Origin: Timema cristinae
Taxonomy: Eukaryota; Arthropoda; Insecta; Phasmatodea; Timematidae
DNA: 64,000 nt
Reading direction: 5' to 3'
Assembly (NCBI GenBank): GCA_039000515.1
Contig: JBCFYV010000024.1
Coordinates: forward strand, 41,476,533 to 41,540,532
The first letter of the stretch is position 1. The number at the start of each line of letters is the position of its first letter. This document shows, one piece after another, positions 1-9,618 of the stretch. Both the position numbers and the translations under genes were made by a program. The notes under the pieces were generated by a model. That model saw nothing but the letters and a program-made list of their open reading frames with translations, had not been told where the DNA came from and did no database searches.

Positions 1-165
1 AATTCCACCAGTATTTTTTTTTAATGCGTGCCCCTTTTCCTCCTACAACATGAACGGAAATGAAAAAAAAAATCAAAGTAAGTTAACCTAAAACTAAGCA
101 CAGGCAAGCCTAGTTGTAACGAGCACTAAAGTAATGAGATCACGGCTTCAATAAACAAAAACATG

Positions 166-402
166 CTTTGGTGGCCGCTTGGTCTATTAAGGTGTCACTC
201 TCGCAATAGAATATACTGCCGATGACAAGGAGATGGAGGTTGGAATTCTGGTCGGGTGTACTGAGGGTACTTTTTCCAAAATAATTTTCCACTCCCCTTC
301 CATGCAAATATGCGTACACTTCCTCTAAATGTATCCTTCCTCGTCTTAAATACATCTGCGTACAACGTAATAGGTAGTAAGATGTGTTAATAAAAAATAA
401 TA
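166..402 (+). mobile_element. SINE-C copy, nearly full length, diverged
   Basis: The copy opens with the SINE-C head GGTGGCCGCTTGGTCTA, carries the CTCTCGCAATAGA stretch, a decayed B box (GGTTGGAATTC), the TCGGGTGTACTGAGGG junction, the CACTTCCTCTAAAT body and a decayed tail (GGTAGTAAGATGTGTTAA) followed by an A/T-rich run. It is a tRNA-derived, Pol III-type retroposon and encodes no protein. A small minus-strand open frame here is a shadow. Confidence 0.85.
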
Positions 403-467
403 CAAAAGCAATAATAAATTGTATGCATGCGTAGTTTCTTCAAACATTTGCTCGCTTTTATAATTAG

Positions 468-590
468 GGTGTATTAATCACAACTTGTGAGTGTGTGGAA
501 TGCCAGGCTTCCACCGTGGTTCGGATCCCACGTTAAGCTGTAGGTCCTCCATTTCATCTCGCAATCATCTTGCCATTACATATTAGCGAA
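468..590 (+). mobile_element. SINE-A fragment (core only, A2 type)
   Basis: This piece has the GTATTAATCACAACTTGTG linker that marks subfamily A2, then the SINE-A core (GGTTCGGATCCCACG, CTGTAGGTCCTCC) and the beginning of the 3' part (ATTAGCG). Both the tRNA-like head and the tail are missing, so it is a truncated or eroded copy. Confidence 0.8.
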
Positions 591-656
591 TCCCTCATAC
601 AGTTCTAATGTGTGACGAAAACATAAGGCACAATCCACTTTTCGGAGGTAAAAAAG

Positions 657-790
657 TATTTTAGAAAATAAAAACTCAATTTTTTTTTGTGGTAAACATT
701 AATAACATTTTACTGTTCTCTTTGTGTTATTCTTTAGGTATTGATTTTTCTATCAAAAGTAACTACACATGATTTGACGTCTGGATATAT
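657..790 (+). repeat. Dispersed repeat D, copy 1
   Basis: The stretch contains AACATTAATAACATTTTACT, a TTATT run, TAGGTATTGAT and ATCAAAAGTAAC. The same ordered motifs recur near 3.8, 23.4, 38.8, 40.2, 53.4 and 53.8 kb in both orientations. It has no tRNA-like head, no terminal inverted repeat that I can define and no coding capacity. I do not recognise the family. Confidence 0.6.
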
Positions 791-1078
791 GTTAAAGTGT
801 GTGATGGTGGTTTGGTAACTTTTTTATTTGAAAGATTTTTGAATTGGACACCATCAATTCGACTAGAACCTTTTTTTAAATAAATGGACTGGAAACGTCA
901 ATTCGACCAGAATAAATTCTACACATGTGGATTGGACACTTATTTCAATAATATACTATTGATAGGAATTCAATACATTAGATTACCACTAGACTACTGT
1001 TCAGTACAAGCCATCCAGCTGGACGTTAGCTATTCCTTAAAGTATGTCATGTCAAACAACCCAGGGAGGAATGTTTTA

Positions 1079-2966
1079 CTGCAAGGTAGCAATGTCCATT
1101 TCACCTTGTGAGAGAGATGGTACAGCGAGGTAGCAATGTCCATTTCACCTTGGGAGAGAGTTGGTACTGCAAGATAGCAATGTCCATTTCACCTTGGGAG
1201 AGAGATTGGTACCATGCAAGGTAGCAATGTCCATTTCACCTTGTGAGAGAGATGGTACAGCAAGGTAGCAATGTCCATTTCACCTTGTGAGAGAGATGGT
1301 ACTGCAAGGTAGCAATGTCCATTTCACCTTGGAGAGAGATGGTACTGCAAGGTAGCAATGTCCATTTCACCTTGTGAGAGAGATGGTACAGCAAGGTAGC
1401 AATGTCCATTTCACCTTGTGAGAGAGATGGTACAGCAAGGTAGCAATGTCCATTTCACCTTGGGAGAGAGATGGTACTGCAAGGTAGCAATGTCCTTTCA
1501 ACTTGGGAGAGAGATAGTACTGCAAGGTAGCAATGTCCATTTCAACTTGGGAGAGAGATGATACAGCAAGGTAGCAATGTCCATTTCAACTTGGGAGAGA
1601 GTGGTATTGCAAGGTAGCAATGTCCATTTCACCCTTGGGAGAGAGATGGTATTGCAAGGTAGAAGTCCTTTCACTTGGGAGAGATGGTACTGCAAGGTAG
1701 CAATGTCCTTCACCTTGGGAGAGAGATGGTACTGCAAGGTAGCAATGTCCATTTCACCTTGGGAGAGAGATGGTACAGCAAGGTAGCAATGTCCATTTCA
1801 CCTTGGAGAGAGATGGTACTGCAAGGTAGCAATGTCCATTTCACCTTGGGAGAGAGATGGTACTAGCAAGGTAGCAATGTCCATTTCACCTTGGGAGAGA
1901 GATGGTACAGCAAGGTAGCAATGTCCATTTCACCTTGGGAGAGAGATGGTACTGCAAGGTAGCAATGTCCATTTCACCTTGGGAGAGAGATGGTACAGCA
2001 AGGTAGCAATGTCCATTTCACCTTGGGAGAGATATGGTACTGCAAGGTAGCAATGTCCATTTCACCTTGGGAGAGCGATGGTACTGCAAGGTAGCAATGT
2101 CCATTTCACCTTGGGAGAGAGATGGTACAGCAAGGTAGCAATGTCCATTTCAACTTGGGAGAGAGTTGGTACTGCAAGGTAGCAATTTCCATTTCAACTT
2201 GGGAGAGAGATGGTATTGCAAGGTAGCAATGTCCATTTCAACTTGGGAGAGAGTTGGTACTGCAAGGTAGCAATGTCCATTTCACCTTGGGAGAGAGATG
2301 GTACTGCAAGGTAGCAATTTCCATTTCACCTTGGGAGAGAGTTGGTACTGCAAGGTAGCAATGTCTCTTTCACCTTGGGAGAGAGATGGTACTGCAAGGT
2401 AGCAATGTCCATTTCACCTTGGGAGAGAGATGGTACTGCAAGGTAGCAATGTCCATTTCACCTTGGGAGAGAGATGGTACAGCAAGGTAGCAATGTCCAT
2501 TTCACCTTGGGAGAGAGATGGTACAGCAAGGTAGCAATGTCCATTTCACCTTGGGAGAGAGATGGTACTGCAAGGTAGCAATGTCCATTTCACCTTGGGA
2601 GAGAGATGGTACAGCAAGGTAGCAATGTCCATTTCACCTTGGGAGAGAGATGGTACAGCAAGGTAGCAATGTCCATTTCACCTTGGGAGAGAGATGGTAC
2701 TGCAAGGTAGCAATGTCCATTTCACCTTGGGAGAGAGATGGTACAGCAAGGTAGCAATGTCCATTTCACCTTGGGAGAGAGATGGTACTGCAAGGTAGCA
2801 ATGTCCATTTCACCTTGGGAGAGCGATGGTACTGCAAGGTAGCAATGTCCATTTCACCTTGGGAGAGAGATGGTACAGCAAGGTAGCAATGTCCATTTCA
2901 ACTTGGGAGAGAGATGGTAATGCAAGGTAGTGGTGCCCAATCTACTTTGGGAGGGAACTGTTGTTA
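1079..2966. repeat. 44-bp minisatellite (about 42 units)
   Basis: A tandem array of a 44-bp unit, read as GCAAGGTAGCAATGTCCATT then TCACCTTGGGAGAGAGATGG then TACT. The period was measured directly from the spacing of ATGTCC at 2581 and 2625. Units differ by a TACTGC/TACAGC alternation, by ACCTTG/AACTTG, and by single-base indels that break any reading frame. The last one or two units (2926-2966) are strongly decayed (GTGGTGCCCAATCTACTTTG). Short open frames on both strands here are artefacts of the array. Confidence 0.97.
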
Positions 2967-3430
2967 GTAGCCTGGGGTATAAAGCGTTGCCCAGTCTACC
3001 TACGCCCGTGAAAGTAAATCTAGTGTTTTTTTTTCTAGCTGTCATATAAGTCTCTCCCTATGAAAATAATACTGTACCTCTACGGTCGGTGAAGTCAAGC
3101 TTATTCTTGTGTTCCCTCCGACTGAAACCTCGTAAACATCTCCTTTGCTTTTGTTTTCTTTCATCTCTGAAGTACTTGTTTAATTTAAAGTGGTGAAATA
3201 GTACACTGCTGCCGGCCAGCAGGGCTTCCAGAAACCCACATCAAATCCTGTCCGCTGACCGCAAAGTGCTTTGTAGAGAGAGGTCTTGATATAGGATCAC
3301 GCAAGTCTTACCCGGTGTGTTGTAGTTACCTTTTGTTTGCGCGTGACGTTCCAAAAAAATAAATTACTGCGTGATGTGAAAAAAAAAAAAATTCCATTTC
3401 ACTGACCGTAGGTCTTCACGACTTAACATC
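2967..3430. other. Single-copy flank of the minisatellite
   Basis: No gene seen. The part at about 3030-3060 contains CTAGCTGTCATATAAG, which resembles the end of dispersed repeat D. The part at 3205-3310 is higher in GC and looks single copy; its function is unknown. Confidence 0.4.
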
Positions 3431-3433
3431 GTT

Positions 3434-3480
3434 GTGTGCGTATAACCCGGACCAGTAATAAGAGGCGGTGCTACAAAAAA
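3434..3480 (+). mobile_element. Isolated SINE 3' tail, plus strand
   Basis: GTGCGTATAACCCGGACCAG is followed by AGAGGCGGTGCTA and an A run. This is the shared SINE tail without a recognisable body in front of it, and it abuts a SINE-C body of the opposite orientation. Confidence 0.65.
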
Positions 3481-3514
3481 ACATAGTGTGTATATATGTC
3501 TTATATACATATAT

Positions 3515-3685
3515 AATACATGAATTTTAGAGGAAGTATAGCTGTATTTGCGTGGAGGAAGAGTGAAAACCCCTTTTGGAAAAACTACCCTCATTAGGTC
3601 CGACCGGAGCTCTAACCCCGATCTCCTTAGTCTTCAGCAGTCTAGTCTAACATGAGAGTGACTCCTTATAGACATATACTATGTG
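3515..3685 (-). mobile_element. SINE-C body, minus strand, tail missing
   Basis: Read on the plus strand the order is inverted body (TTTTAGAGGAAGTATA, GTGGAGGAAGAGTG), inverted B-box region (CTAACCCCGATCTCC) and inverted head (AACATGAGAGTGACTCC). The 3' tail is replaced by an AT-rich stretch. Probably an old copy. Confidence 0.75.
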
Positions 3686-3686
3686 G

Positions 3687-3688
<2 letters not shown>

Positions 3689-3748
<60 letters not shown>
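3689..3748. repeat. (AT)n microsatellite
   Basis: About 30 consecutive AT dinucleotides with no interruption. Confidence 0.98.
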
Positions 3749-3751
<3 letters not shown>

Positions 3752-3789
3752 ACTTGGTCGTTATAGCTTGCGTTTGGGCTCATCTCATA

Positions 3790-3880
3790 ATTTTTTTTTA
3801 TCAATACCTATAAATTAACGGAGATAATATAGTAAAATGTTATCGATGTGTGCCGCTAAGACATATTTTTTTAATTCTCT
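3790..3880 (-). repeat. Dispersed repeat D, inverted copy
   Basis: TATCAATACCTATAAATTAA, then TATAGTAAAATGTTATCGAT. This is the reverse complement of the TAGGTATTGATA and AACATTTTACT blocks seen at 0.7 and 38.8 kb. Confidence 0.5.
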
Positions 3881-4029
3881 AATATGTTCTTTCAACCAAA
3901 ATCAAGGTATAACCCTGCTTACCCTGGCAAAATTTCGTGCCACGCCATTGATACTAAACTATTCATCTATCTACCTGTATTGATCCAACAATATCCCCAT
4001 GAGAATTGTATTCAATCGGAGGATTACGC

Positions 4030-4260
4030 ATCATAAACAACCTCCTCTCAGAGATATCACACTAAGCGCGTCTGGAGGCACTTATCATGATATCGCACGT
4101 ACGAACGCGTACGCTCGCCAAAACGCGGCAAACGCACAAATCCCCACCCAACCTTCCCCCCTCTCCATTTACTGACGCTATAAGCCTGTGTAATAAATGA
4201 GTGTAGTAACTGCCGCATTTGTCGCTTACAATCACCGGGAAGGGTACAATCCAATTTTCA
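4030..4260. other. Single-copy higher-GC island
   Basis: The sequence is richer in G and C than its surroundings, with repeated ACGAACGCGTACGC-type CpG motifs and a CAAATCCCCACCC run, and it matches none of the repeat families here. No open frame of convincing length. It is a candidate conserved non-coding element, which only a comparison with related genomes could show. Confidence 0.35.
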
Positions 4261-4325
4261 TGTAAAGGGTCTTTTTGAAAAACACTTTTTCCCCCTGCGA
4301 AAACTAATATTTTACTTTATTATAT

Positions 4326-4608
4326 GTGACCTGGCGGTCTAGGGGTAAGGTGTCAGACTTCTATGCTGGCGGCCGGGGTTCAATCTCGGTCCCGGCAAAG
4401 ATTTATCTGATTAACAAACCCTTCCTTCACCTCTGACAAGACATCTTGTGAATGTGGGAATGCCAGGCCTCCACCGTGGTTCGGATTCCACGTTAAACTG
4501 TAGGTCCTTCCATTTCATCTCACAATCACCCTACCATTACACATTAGCGTAAGTGCGTATAACCCGAATGGGTAGTAAGACGCGGTGCTAATATAATAAA
4601 AAATAATG
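4326..4608 (+). mobile_element. SINE-A copy, full length (A1)
   Basis: Complete order: head GTGACCTGGCGGTCTAGGGG with a B box (GGTTCAATCTC), a linker with GACAAGACATCTTGTGAATG (marker of subfamily A1), the core (GGTTCGGATTCCACG), CACATTAGCGTAAG, the tail CGTATAACCCGAATGGGTAG and a TAA/A-rich end. SINE-A is a non-autonomous tRNA-derived retroposon that would depend on a LINE reverse transcriptase. No long target-site duplication was resolved here. Confidence 0.92.
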
Positions 4609-4798
4609 ATACTTTATTATTTGTAACATTTTATAAGCACAGTAAAACCCCATTAGACTGAACCTCGGTAGTACTAAATTCAGAATAATCCGAAAACATT
4701 TTTTAGAAAAAAGGGGAATACATTAGTCGGATTAAATATTTTATGGGTAAACAAGCTCAAAGTTAAAGGAGAATTGTAAGAAACAGTAAGATCTGACA

Positions 4799-5078
4799 AT
4801 TATTATTATTATCACCGCGTCTTACTACCCGTTCGGGTTATACTCACATACGCTAATGTGTAATGGTAGGGTGATTGTGAGATGAAAATGAGGACCTACA
4901 GTTTAACGTGGTATCCGAACCACGGTGGAGGCCTGCGATTCCCACATTCACAAGGGATCCGTCTTGTCAGAGGTGAAGGAAGGGTTGTGAATCAGATAAA
5001 TCTGTGCGGAACCGAGGATTGAACCCCGGAACCCCGCACAGAAGTCCGACACCTTACCCTTAGACCACCAAGTCACCA
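4799..5078 (-). mobile_element. SINE-A copy, full length, minus strand
   Basis: Begins with inverted TAA repeats and ATCACCGCGTCTTACTACCC, and ends with the inverted head TAGACCACCAAGTCACC. It lies 190 bp from the plus-strand copy at 4326, tail facing tail. The pair can therefore form a long imperfect hairpin when transcribed. Confidence 0.9.
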
Positions 5079-5590
5079 AGAGATCTGATAAAAAATGCTC
5101 AATATTTATATGATAAAGTCAACACAAAGTGTTTTCGCATAACTAAAAAATAATAATACATATTACATGTTATACACCAGTTAAATAAATGAAAATTTGA
5201 TTCAACTCATTCAACTGTAGTTTAAAATTCGTGAAAATATTGGATATCCTTATTCTTCCTCTTAGCAAGCTTCCGTCTCACTTATTTCGGGTTAACAAGG
5301 TTTTACTGCGCAGCACAATCTCGACATTCCTACACTTTGAAAACCATGAATACCAACCTAATGTCGGATTAATCTACTGGAAATCTATTTTTATTAGAAG
5401 TTTCAGATTAGTGAAAGATTTGGACTTGTAAAATTAGGCATACAAAAATAGAAAGTTTTTGTTTAGATCCGATTTTCACCCAAAAAAAAGAACTTTTTTG
5501 TATACAGTTTTGATCAGGAATTTGTAAATATATATATGTATAATATATATATATTTTTTTTAATTCCATCCTCCCAAGTTGTGCAATATA
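5079..5590. other. AT-rich stretch, no feature seen
   Basis: A 66-codon open frame at 5231-5431 shows no recognisable domain and lies in ordinary AT-rich sequence, so I do not call it. TATATA-rich sequence lies around 5530-5560. Confidence 0.4.
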
Positions 5591-5594
5591 AGCG

Positions 5595-5768
5595 ATGTAT
5601 TATTCAGAGGTAAACTACCCGGATTTCTTGGAAGAGAGTGGGAAACTTATTAGGGAAAAAACACCTTCATTAAATCCGACTGGGATTCGATCTCGGTTCT
5701 CCATGTCCTCATAAATCCATTCTTAATACGAGAGTGACGTCTTAGAATCATTCGATCACTGAAGCTTA
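5595..5768 (-). mobile_element. SINE-C body and head, minus strand
   Basis: GGAAGAGAGTGGGAAAC, then the inverted B-box region (TGGGATTCGATCTCGG) and the inverted head (ACGAGAGTGACGTC ... GATCACTGAAGC). The tail end is lost or unrecognisable. Confidence 0.75.
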
Positions 5769-5842
5769 TCGTCGGATTATTGAGTGTTTAAATTTATGGA
5801 TAACATTTACCTAAAGCGACAACTGCTATCACATGACATGAC

Positions 5843-5855
5843 GCACGAGTAACTA
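5843..5855. repeat. Target-site duplication, left copy (GCACGAGTAACTA)
   Basis: Thirteen bases identical to 6366-6378. They bracket a 5'-truncated minus-strand SINE-A whose (TTA)n tail was later hit by a plus-strand SINE-A. Confidence 0.85.
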
Positions 5856-5908
5856 TTATATTATTATTATTATTATTATTTATATTTATATTACTTACTA
5901 TTATTGTC

Positions 5909-6164
5909 GGTGACCTGTGGTCTAGGGTAAGGTGGTCAGACTTCATGCTGGCGGCCGGTTCAATCTCTCGGTCCGGCAAAGATTTATCTGATTACCAAAC
6001 CCTTCGTTCACCATCTGAAACCACATATTGTGAATTAGGGGAATGCAGGCTCCACGTGGTTCGGATTCACGTTAAACTGTAGGTCCTCCATTTCATCTCA
6101 ACAATCACCTACCATACACATTAGCGTAAGTGCGTATAACCCGAACGGTAGTAAGACGCGGTGC

Positions 6165-6175
<11 letters not shown>
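5909..6175 (+). mobile_element. SINE-A copy inside the tail of another SINE-A
   Basis: Head GGTGACCTGTGGTCTAGGG, core GTGGTTCGGATTCACG, tail CGTATAACCCGAACGGTAGT, then TAA repeats. The copy sits between inverted TAA repeats on its left (5858-5905) and the inverted tail of the minus-strand copy on its right, so it inserted into that copy's (TTA)n tract. Many single-base deletions are visible compared with the other copies. Confidence 0.85.
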
Positions 6176-6199
<24 letters not shown>

Positions 6200-6365
6200 T
6201 TAGCACCGCGTCTTACTACCCGTTCGGGTTATACGCTCTTACGCTAATGTGTAATGGTAGGGTGATTATGAGATGAAATGAAGGACCTACAGTTTAACGT
6301 GAAATCCGAACCACGGTGGAGGCCTGGCATTCCCCACATTCACAAGATAACTTGTCAGAGGTGAA
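6176..6365 (-). mobile_element. SINE-A copy, minus strand, 5' truncated
   Basis: Reads ATTAGCACCGCGTCTTACTA through the inverted core to GATAACTTGTCAGAGGTGAA and then stops at the duplicated target GCACGAGTAACTA. The tRNA-like head is absent. A truncation exactly at the duplication indicates incomplete reverse transcription rather than later loss. Confidence 0.88.
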
Positions 6366-6378
6366 GCACGAGTAACTA
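6366..6378. repeat. Target-site duplication, right copy (GCACGAGTAACTA)
   Basis: Identical to 5843-5855; see there. Confidence 0.85.
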
Positions 6379-6424
6379 AAAGTAGACCTAGTAAATTTTG
6401 TTTGCTGTCAGATAAGACCTTTAA

Positions 6425-6640
6425 CCGCTTCGGTGATCGCATGGCTTAATGCATAACTCTCAGAGTATATTAAACTGTCGATTACGGGGAGCTTGAGGTT
6501 CGAGTCTCAGTCGGGTGTACTGAGAGTTTTTTTTTCTAAATGATTTTCCACCCTCCTTCCGCGCTAATGCGGGTAATCTTTCTATAATTATAACCTTCCT
6601 AATCCCTAAAACCATTCGCGTAATTAGTACATAATCACAT
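6425..6640 (+). mobile_element. SINE-C copy, plus strand, diverged
   Basis: Head CCGCTTCGGTGATCGCATGG, B box GAGGTTCGAGTCTCAG, TCGGGTGTACTGAGAG, the CACCCTCCTTCCGCG body and ATTCGCGTAATTAGTACATA. The tail is largely eroded. Confidence 0.8.
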
Positions 6641-6997
6641 AATCTAACGTCTGCTTAAAAAAATAAAAAAATAAGGTTCTTACTATGAAAAATTGTCCTA
6701 TACAAACGGCTTAGAGCATTCTAAAAATTCTAGTTTTATGCTTGTCCAGTAAATAGTATGAGTGGGTGCCGCTGGTGGTATACACGTCAGTTCTCCTAAT
6801 GCCACTTGGTTGATTGTTGATAATATCGAAAGTTGGGTGGGGTGGAATGATTGGAAAGTGCGTATTAGCCTGAAGCGCCAGTTAATTAATAAACGCGGCT
6901 TTCCCACGCTCATATCATAAGCTAAGTGTGTATTAACGACTATATTTCCACCTCAAATGGAAGGCGATTTAAAACATTATTTCAGTTTGAAGGCACC

Positions 6998-7120
6998 CGT
7001 TCCGGTGGCCGCATGGTCTAAGGGGTCACTCTTGCAGTAGAAATAGACTGCCTCTGACGGGGGTGATCGCGTTTCGAATCTCGGTTGGGTGTGGTGAGAG
7101 TTTTTTTTTTTCCTAAATGG
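6998..7120 (+). mobile_element. SINE-C head region, 3' truncated
   Basis: CCGGTGGCCGCATGGTCTAA is followed by the B-box region TTTCGAATCTCGGTTGGGTG and TTTCCTAAATGG, after which the SINE identity ends. Confidence 0.8.
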
Positions 7121-7154
7121 TTTGGTCCTCATTTCACCAATCAAAAACCAGTTC

Positions 7155-7155
7155 T

Positions 7156-7223
<68 letters not shown>
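7155..7223. repeat. (CT)n(AT)n compound microsatellite
   Basis: About 17 CT units pass directly into about 17 AT units. Confidence 0.97.
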
Positions 7224-7228
<5 letters not shown>

Positions 7229-7435
7229 ATTGGACATTGATACCTGATCAATGGGTGTTCTACTGAGTGCTGAGAACTATTCACAGGTACAGTTTCAATA
7301 ACTCGGCCTGCCCTGGCAACACTCCAAGTCACTCCACAAGGAGAGGAAATCACATCTTGAAAAATTCCCCCCCTCCTGAATACGGCTGGGATTAAAACCC
7401 TGACCTCACTGCCACTGGAAATCTAATATATTTTA

Positions 7436-7615
7436 AACATGGTCTAACGCGCTACTCTCGCAGTAGACGATTGTCAATGACGGAGAGATTGAGGTTCGAA
7501 TCTCGGTCGGGTGTACTGAAGGTGGCATTTTTCTAAATGGTTTTTTACTCCCCCCTCCACGAAAATGAGTTCACAGTTCCTCTAATATAAACTTCCTAAT
7601 CTATAAATCCATTAG
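7436..7615 (+). mobile_element. SINE-C copy, 5' portion (interrupted)
   Basis: CATGGTCTAACGCGCTACTC, B box GAGGTTCGAATCTCGG and the body up to ATAAATCCATTAG. The element resumes at 7910 after the inserted SINE-A and the duplicated target. Confidence 0.85.
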
Positions 7616-7909
7616 GGTGACCTGGTGGTCTAGGGGTAAGGTGTCAGACTTCTGTGCTGGCGGCTGGGGTTCAATCCTCGGTCCCGGCACAGTTTTATCT
7701 GATTACCAAACCCTTCCTTCACCTCTGACAAGACGTGTATTAATCACAACTTGTGAATGTGGGGAATGCCAGGTCGCCACCGTGGTTCGGATTCCACGTT
7801 AAACTGTAGGTCCTCCATTTCATCTCACAATCACCCGACCATTACACATTAGCGTAAGTGCGTATAACCCGAACGGGTAGTAAGACGCGGTGCTAATAAC
7901 AATAACAAT
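7616..7909 (+). mobile_element. SINE-A copy (A2) inserted in a SINE-C
   Basis: Full length: GGTGACCTGGTGGTCTAGGG at the start, the A2 linker (GTGTATTAATCACAACTTGT), the core and tail CGTATAACCCGAACGGGTAG, ending in AATAACAATAACA. It is flanked by a perfect 13-bp duplication ATAAATCCATTAG (7603-7615 and 7910-7922). The interrupted element is the SINE-C that surrounds it. Confidence 0.93.
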
Positions 7910-7984
7910 ATAAATCCATTAGAATAGTTGGTACACAAATGTGTAACTCGAACGGGTGGTAAGACGCGGTGCTAAAAAAAAAAG
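7910..7984 (+). mobile_element. SINE-C copy, 3' portion (interrupted)
   Basis: Starts with the second copy of the target (ATAAATCCATTAG), continues AATAGTTGGTACACAAATG and ends with the shared tail (CGAACGGGTGGTAAGACGCG) and an A run. Confidence 0.85.
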
Positions 7985-8017
7985 TTTGAAGGTACAACAA
8001 TCTTTCCCACAGTTCGA

Positions 8018-9618
8018 GGTCTACCTACCTCCACCCACCCATACTCCTACCTCCACCCAACACTCCTAACTCCACCACACTCTCCTACCTCCACCCATAC
8101 TCCTACCTCCACCCACACTCCTACCTCCACCCATACTCCTACCTCCACCCACACTCCTACCTCCACCCATACTCCTACCTCCACCCATACTCCTACCTCC
8201 ACCCCATACTCGTACCTCCACCCATACTCCTACCTCCACCCATACTCCTATCTCCACCCATACTCCTATCTCCACCCATACTCTTACCTCCACCCATACT
8301 CTTACCTCCACCCACACTCCTACCTCCACCCATACTCCTACCTCCACCCATTCTCTTACCTCCACCCATACTCTTACCTCCACCCATACTCTTACCTCCA
8401 CCCACACTCCTACCTCCACCCATACTCCTACTTCCACCCACACTCCTACCTCCACCCACACTCCTACCTCCACCCATACTCCTACCTCCACCCATACTCT
8501 TACCTCCACCCATACTCTTACCTCCACCCACACTCCTACCTCCACCCATACTCCTACCTCCACCCATACTCTTACCTCCACCCATACTCTTACCTCCACC
8601 CACACTCCTACCTCCACCCATACTCCTACCTCCACCCATACTCCTACCTCCACCCATACTCGTACCTCCACCCATACTCCTACCTCCACCCATACTCCTA
8701 TCTCCACCCATACTCCTATCTCCACCCATACTCTTACCTCCACCCATACTCTTACCTCCACCCACACTCCTACCTCCACCCATACTCCTATCTCCACCCA
8801 TACTCTTACCTCCACCCATACTCTTACCTCCACCTATACTCTTACCTCCACCCATACTCCTACCTCCACCCATACTCTTACCTCCACCCATACTTTTACC
8901 TCCACCCATACTCCTATCTCCACCCATACTCCTATCTCCACCCATACTCCTATCTCCACCCATACTCTTACCTCCACCCATACTCTTACCTCCACCCATA
9001 CTCCTATCTCCACCCATACTCCTACCTCCACCCATACTCTTACCTCCACCCATACTCCTATCTCCACCCATACTCCTATCTCCACCCATACTCTTACCTC
9101 CACCACACTCCTATCTCCACCCATACTCCTATCTCCACCCATACTCTTACCTACACCCACCCATACTCCTACCTCCACCCACACTCCTAACTCCACCCAC
9201 ACTCCTACCTCCACCCATACTCCTACCTCCACCCATACTCCTACCTCCACCCATTACTCTTACCTCCACCCATACTCTTACCTCCACCCATACTTTTACC
9301 TCCACCCATACTCCTATCTCCACCCATACTCCTATCTCCACCCATACTCCTATCTCCACCCATACTCCTATCTCCACCCATACTCTTACCTCCACCCACA
9401 CTCCTACCTCCACCCATACTCTTACCTCAACCCATACTCTTACCTCCACCCATACTCTTACCTCCACCCATACTCTTACCTCCACCCATACTCCTACCTC
9501 CACCCATACTCCTATCTCCACCCATACTCTTACCTCCACCCATACTCCTACCTCCACCCATACTCCTATCTCCACCCATACTCCTACCTCCACCCATACT
9601 CCTACCTCCACCCAACCG
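8018..9618. repeat. 18-bp minisatellite, about 88 units
   Basis: The unit is CTCCTACCTCCACCCATA, with variants CTTACC, CCTATC, CGTACC and CCCACAC. The plus strand is almost free of G. Because 18 is a multiple of 3, all three minus-strand frames stay open for long distances and appear as Gly/Met/Ser-rich or Val/Trp/Glu-rich repeat proteins. They have no start context, composition break or flanking exon that supports translation. The rare CGTACC variant at 8211 and 8661 sits in matching neighbourhoods exactly 450 bp (25 units) apart, showing block duplication. Confidence 0.97.

Noticed and set aside
1498..1866. Small open frames in the 1-3 kb region
   Set aside because: They lie entirely in the 44-bp minisatellite, and indels between units break the frame repeatedly.
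4326..4400. SINE-A heads as functional tRNA genes
   Set aside because: Only the A and B boxes are kept. Stems do not pair well and the sequence continues into the SINE body without a T-run terminator.
8066..9615. Long minus-strand open frames (138-298 codons) with Gly-Gly-Met-Ser or Val-Trp-Val-Glu repeats
   Set aside because: They are frames through an 18-bp tandem array. All three frames are open because 18 is divisible by 3. No flanking coding sequence, signal or codon structure supports a gene.
1079..9618. CRISPR array
   Set aside because: The repeats are contiguous tandem units without unique spacers, and the sequence is from an animal-type genome.
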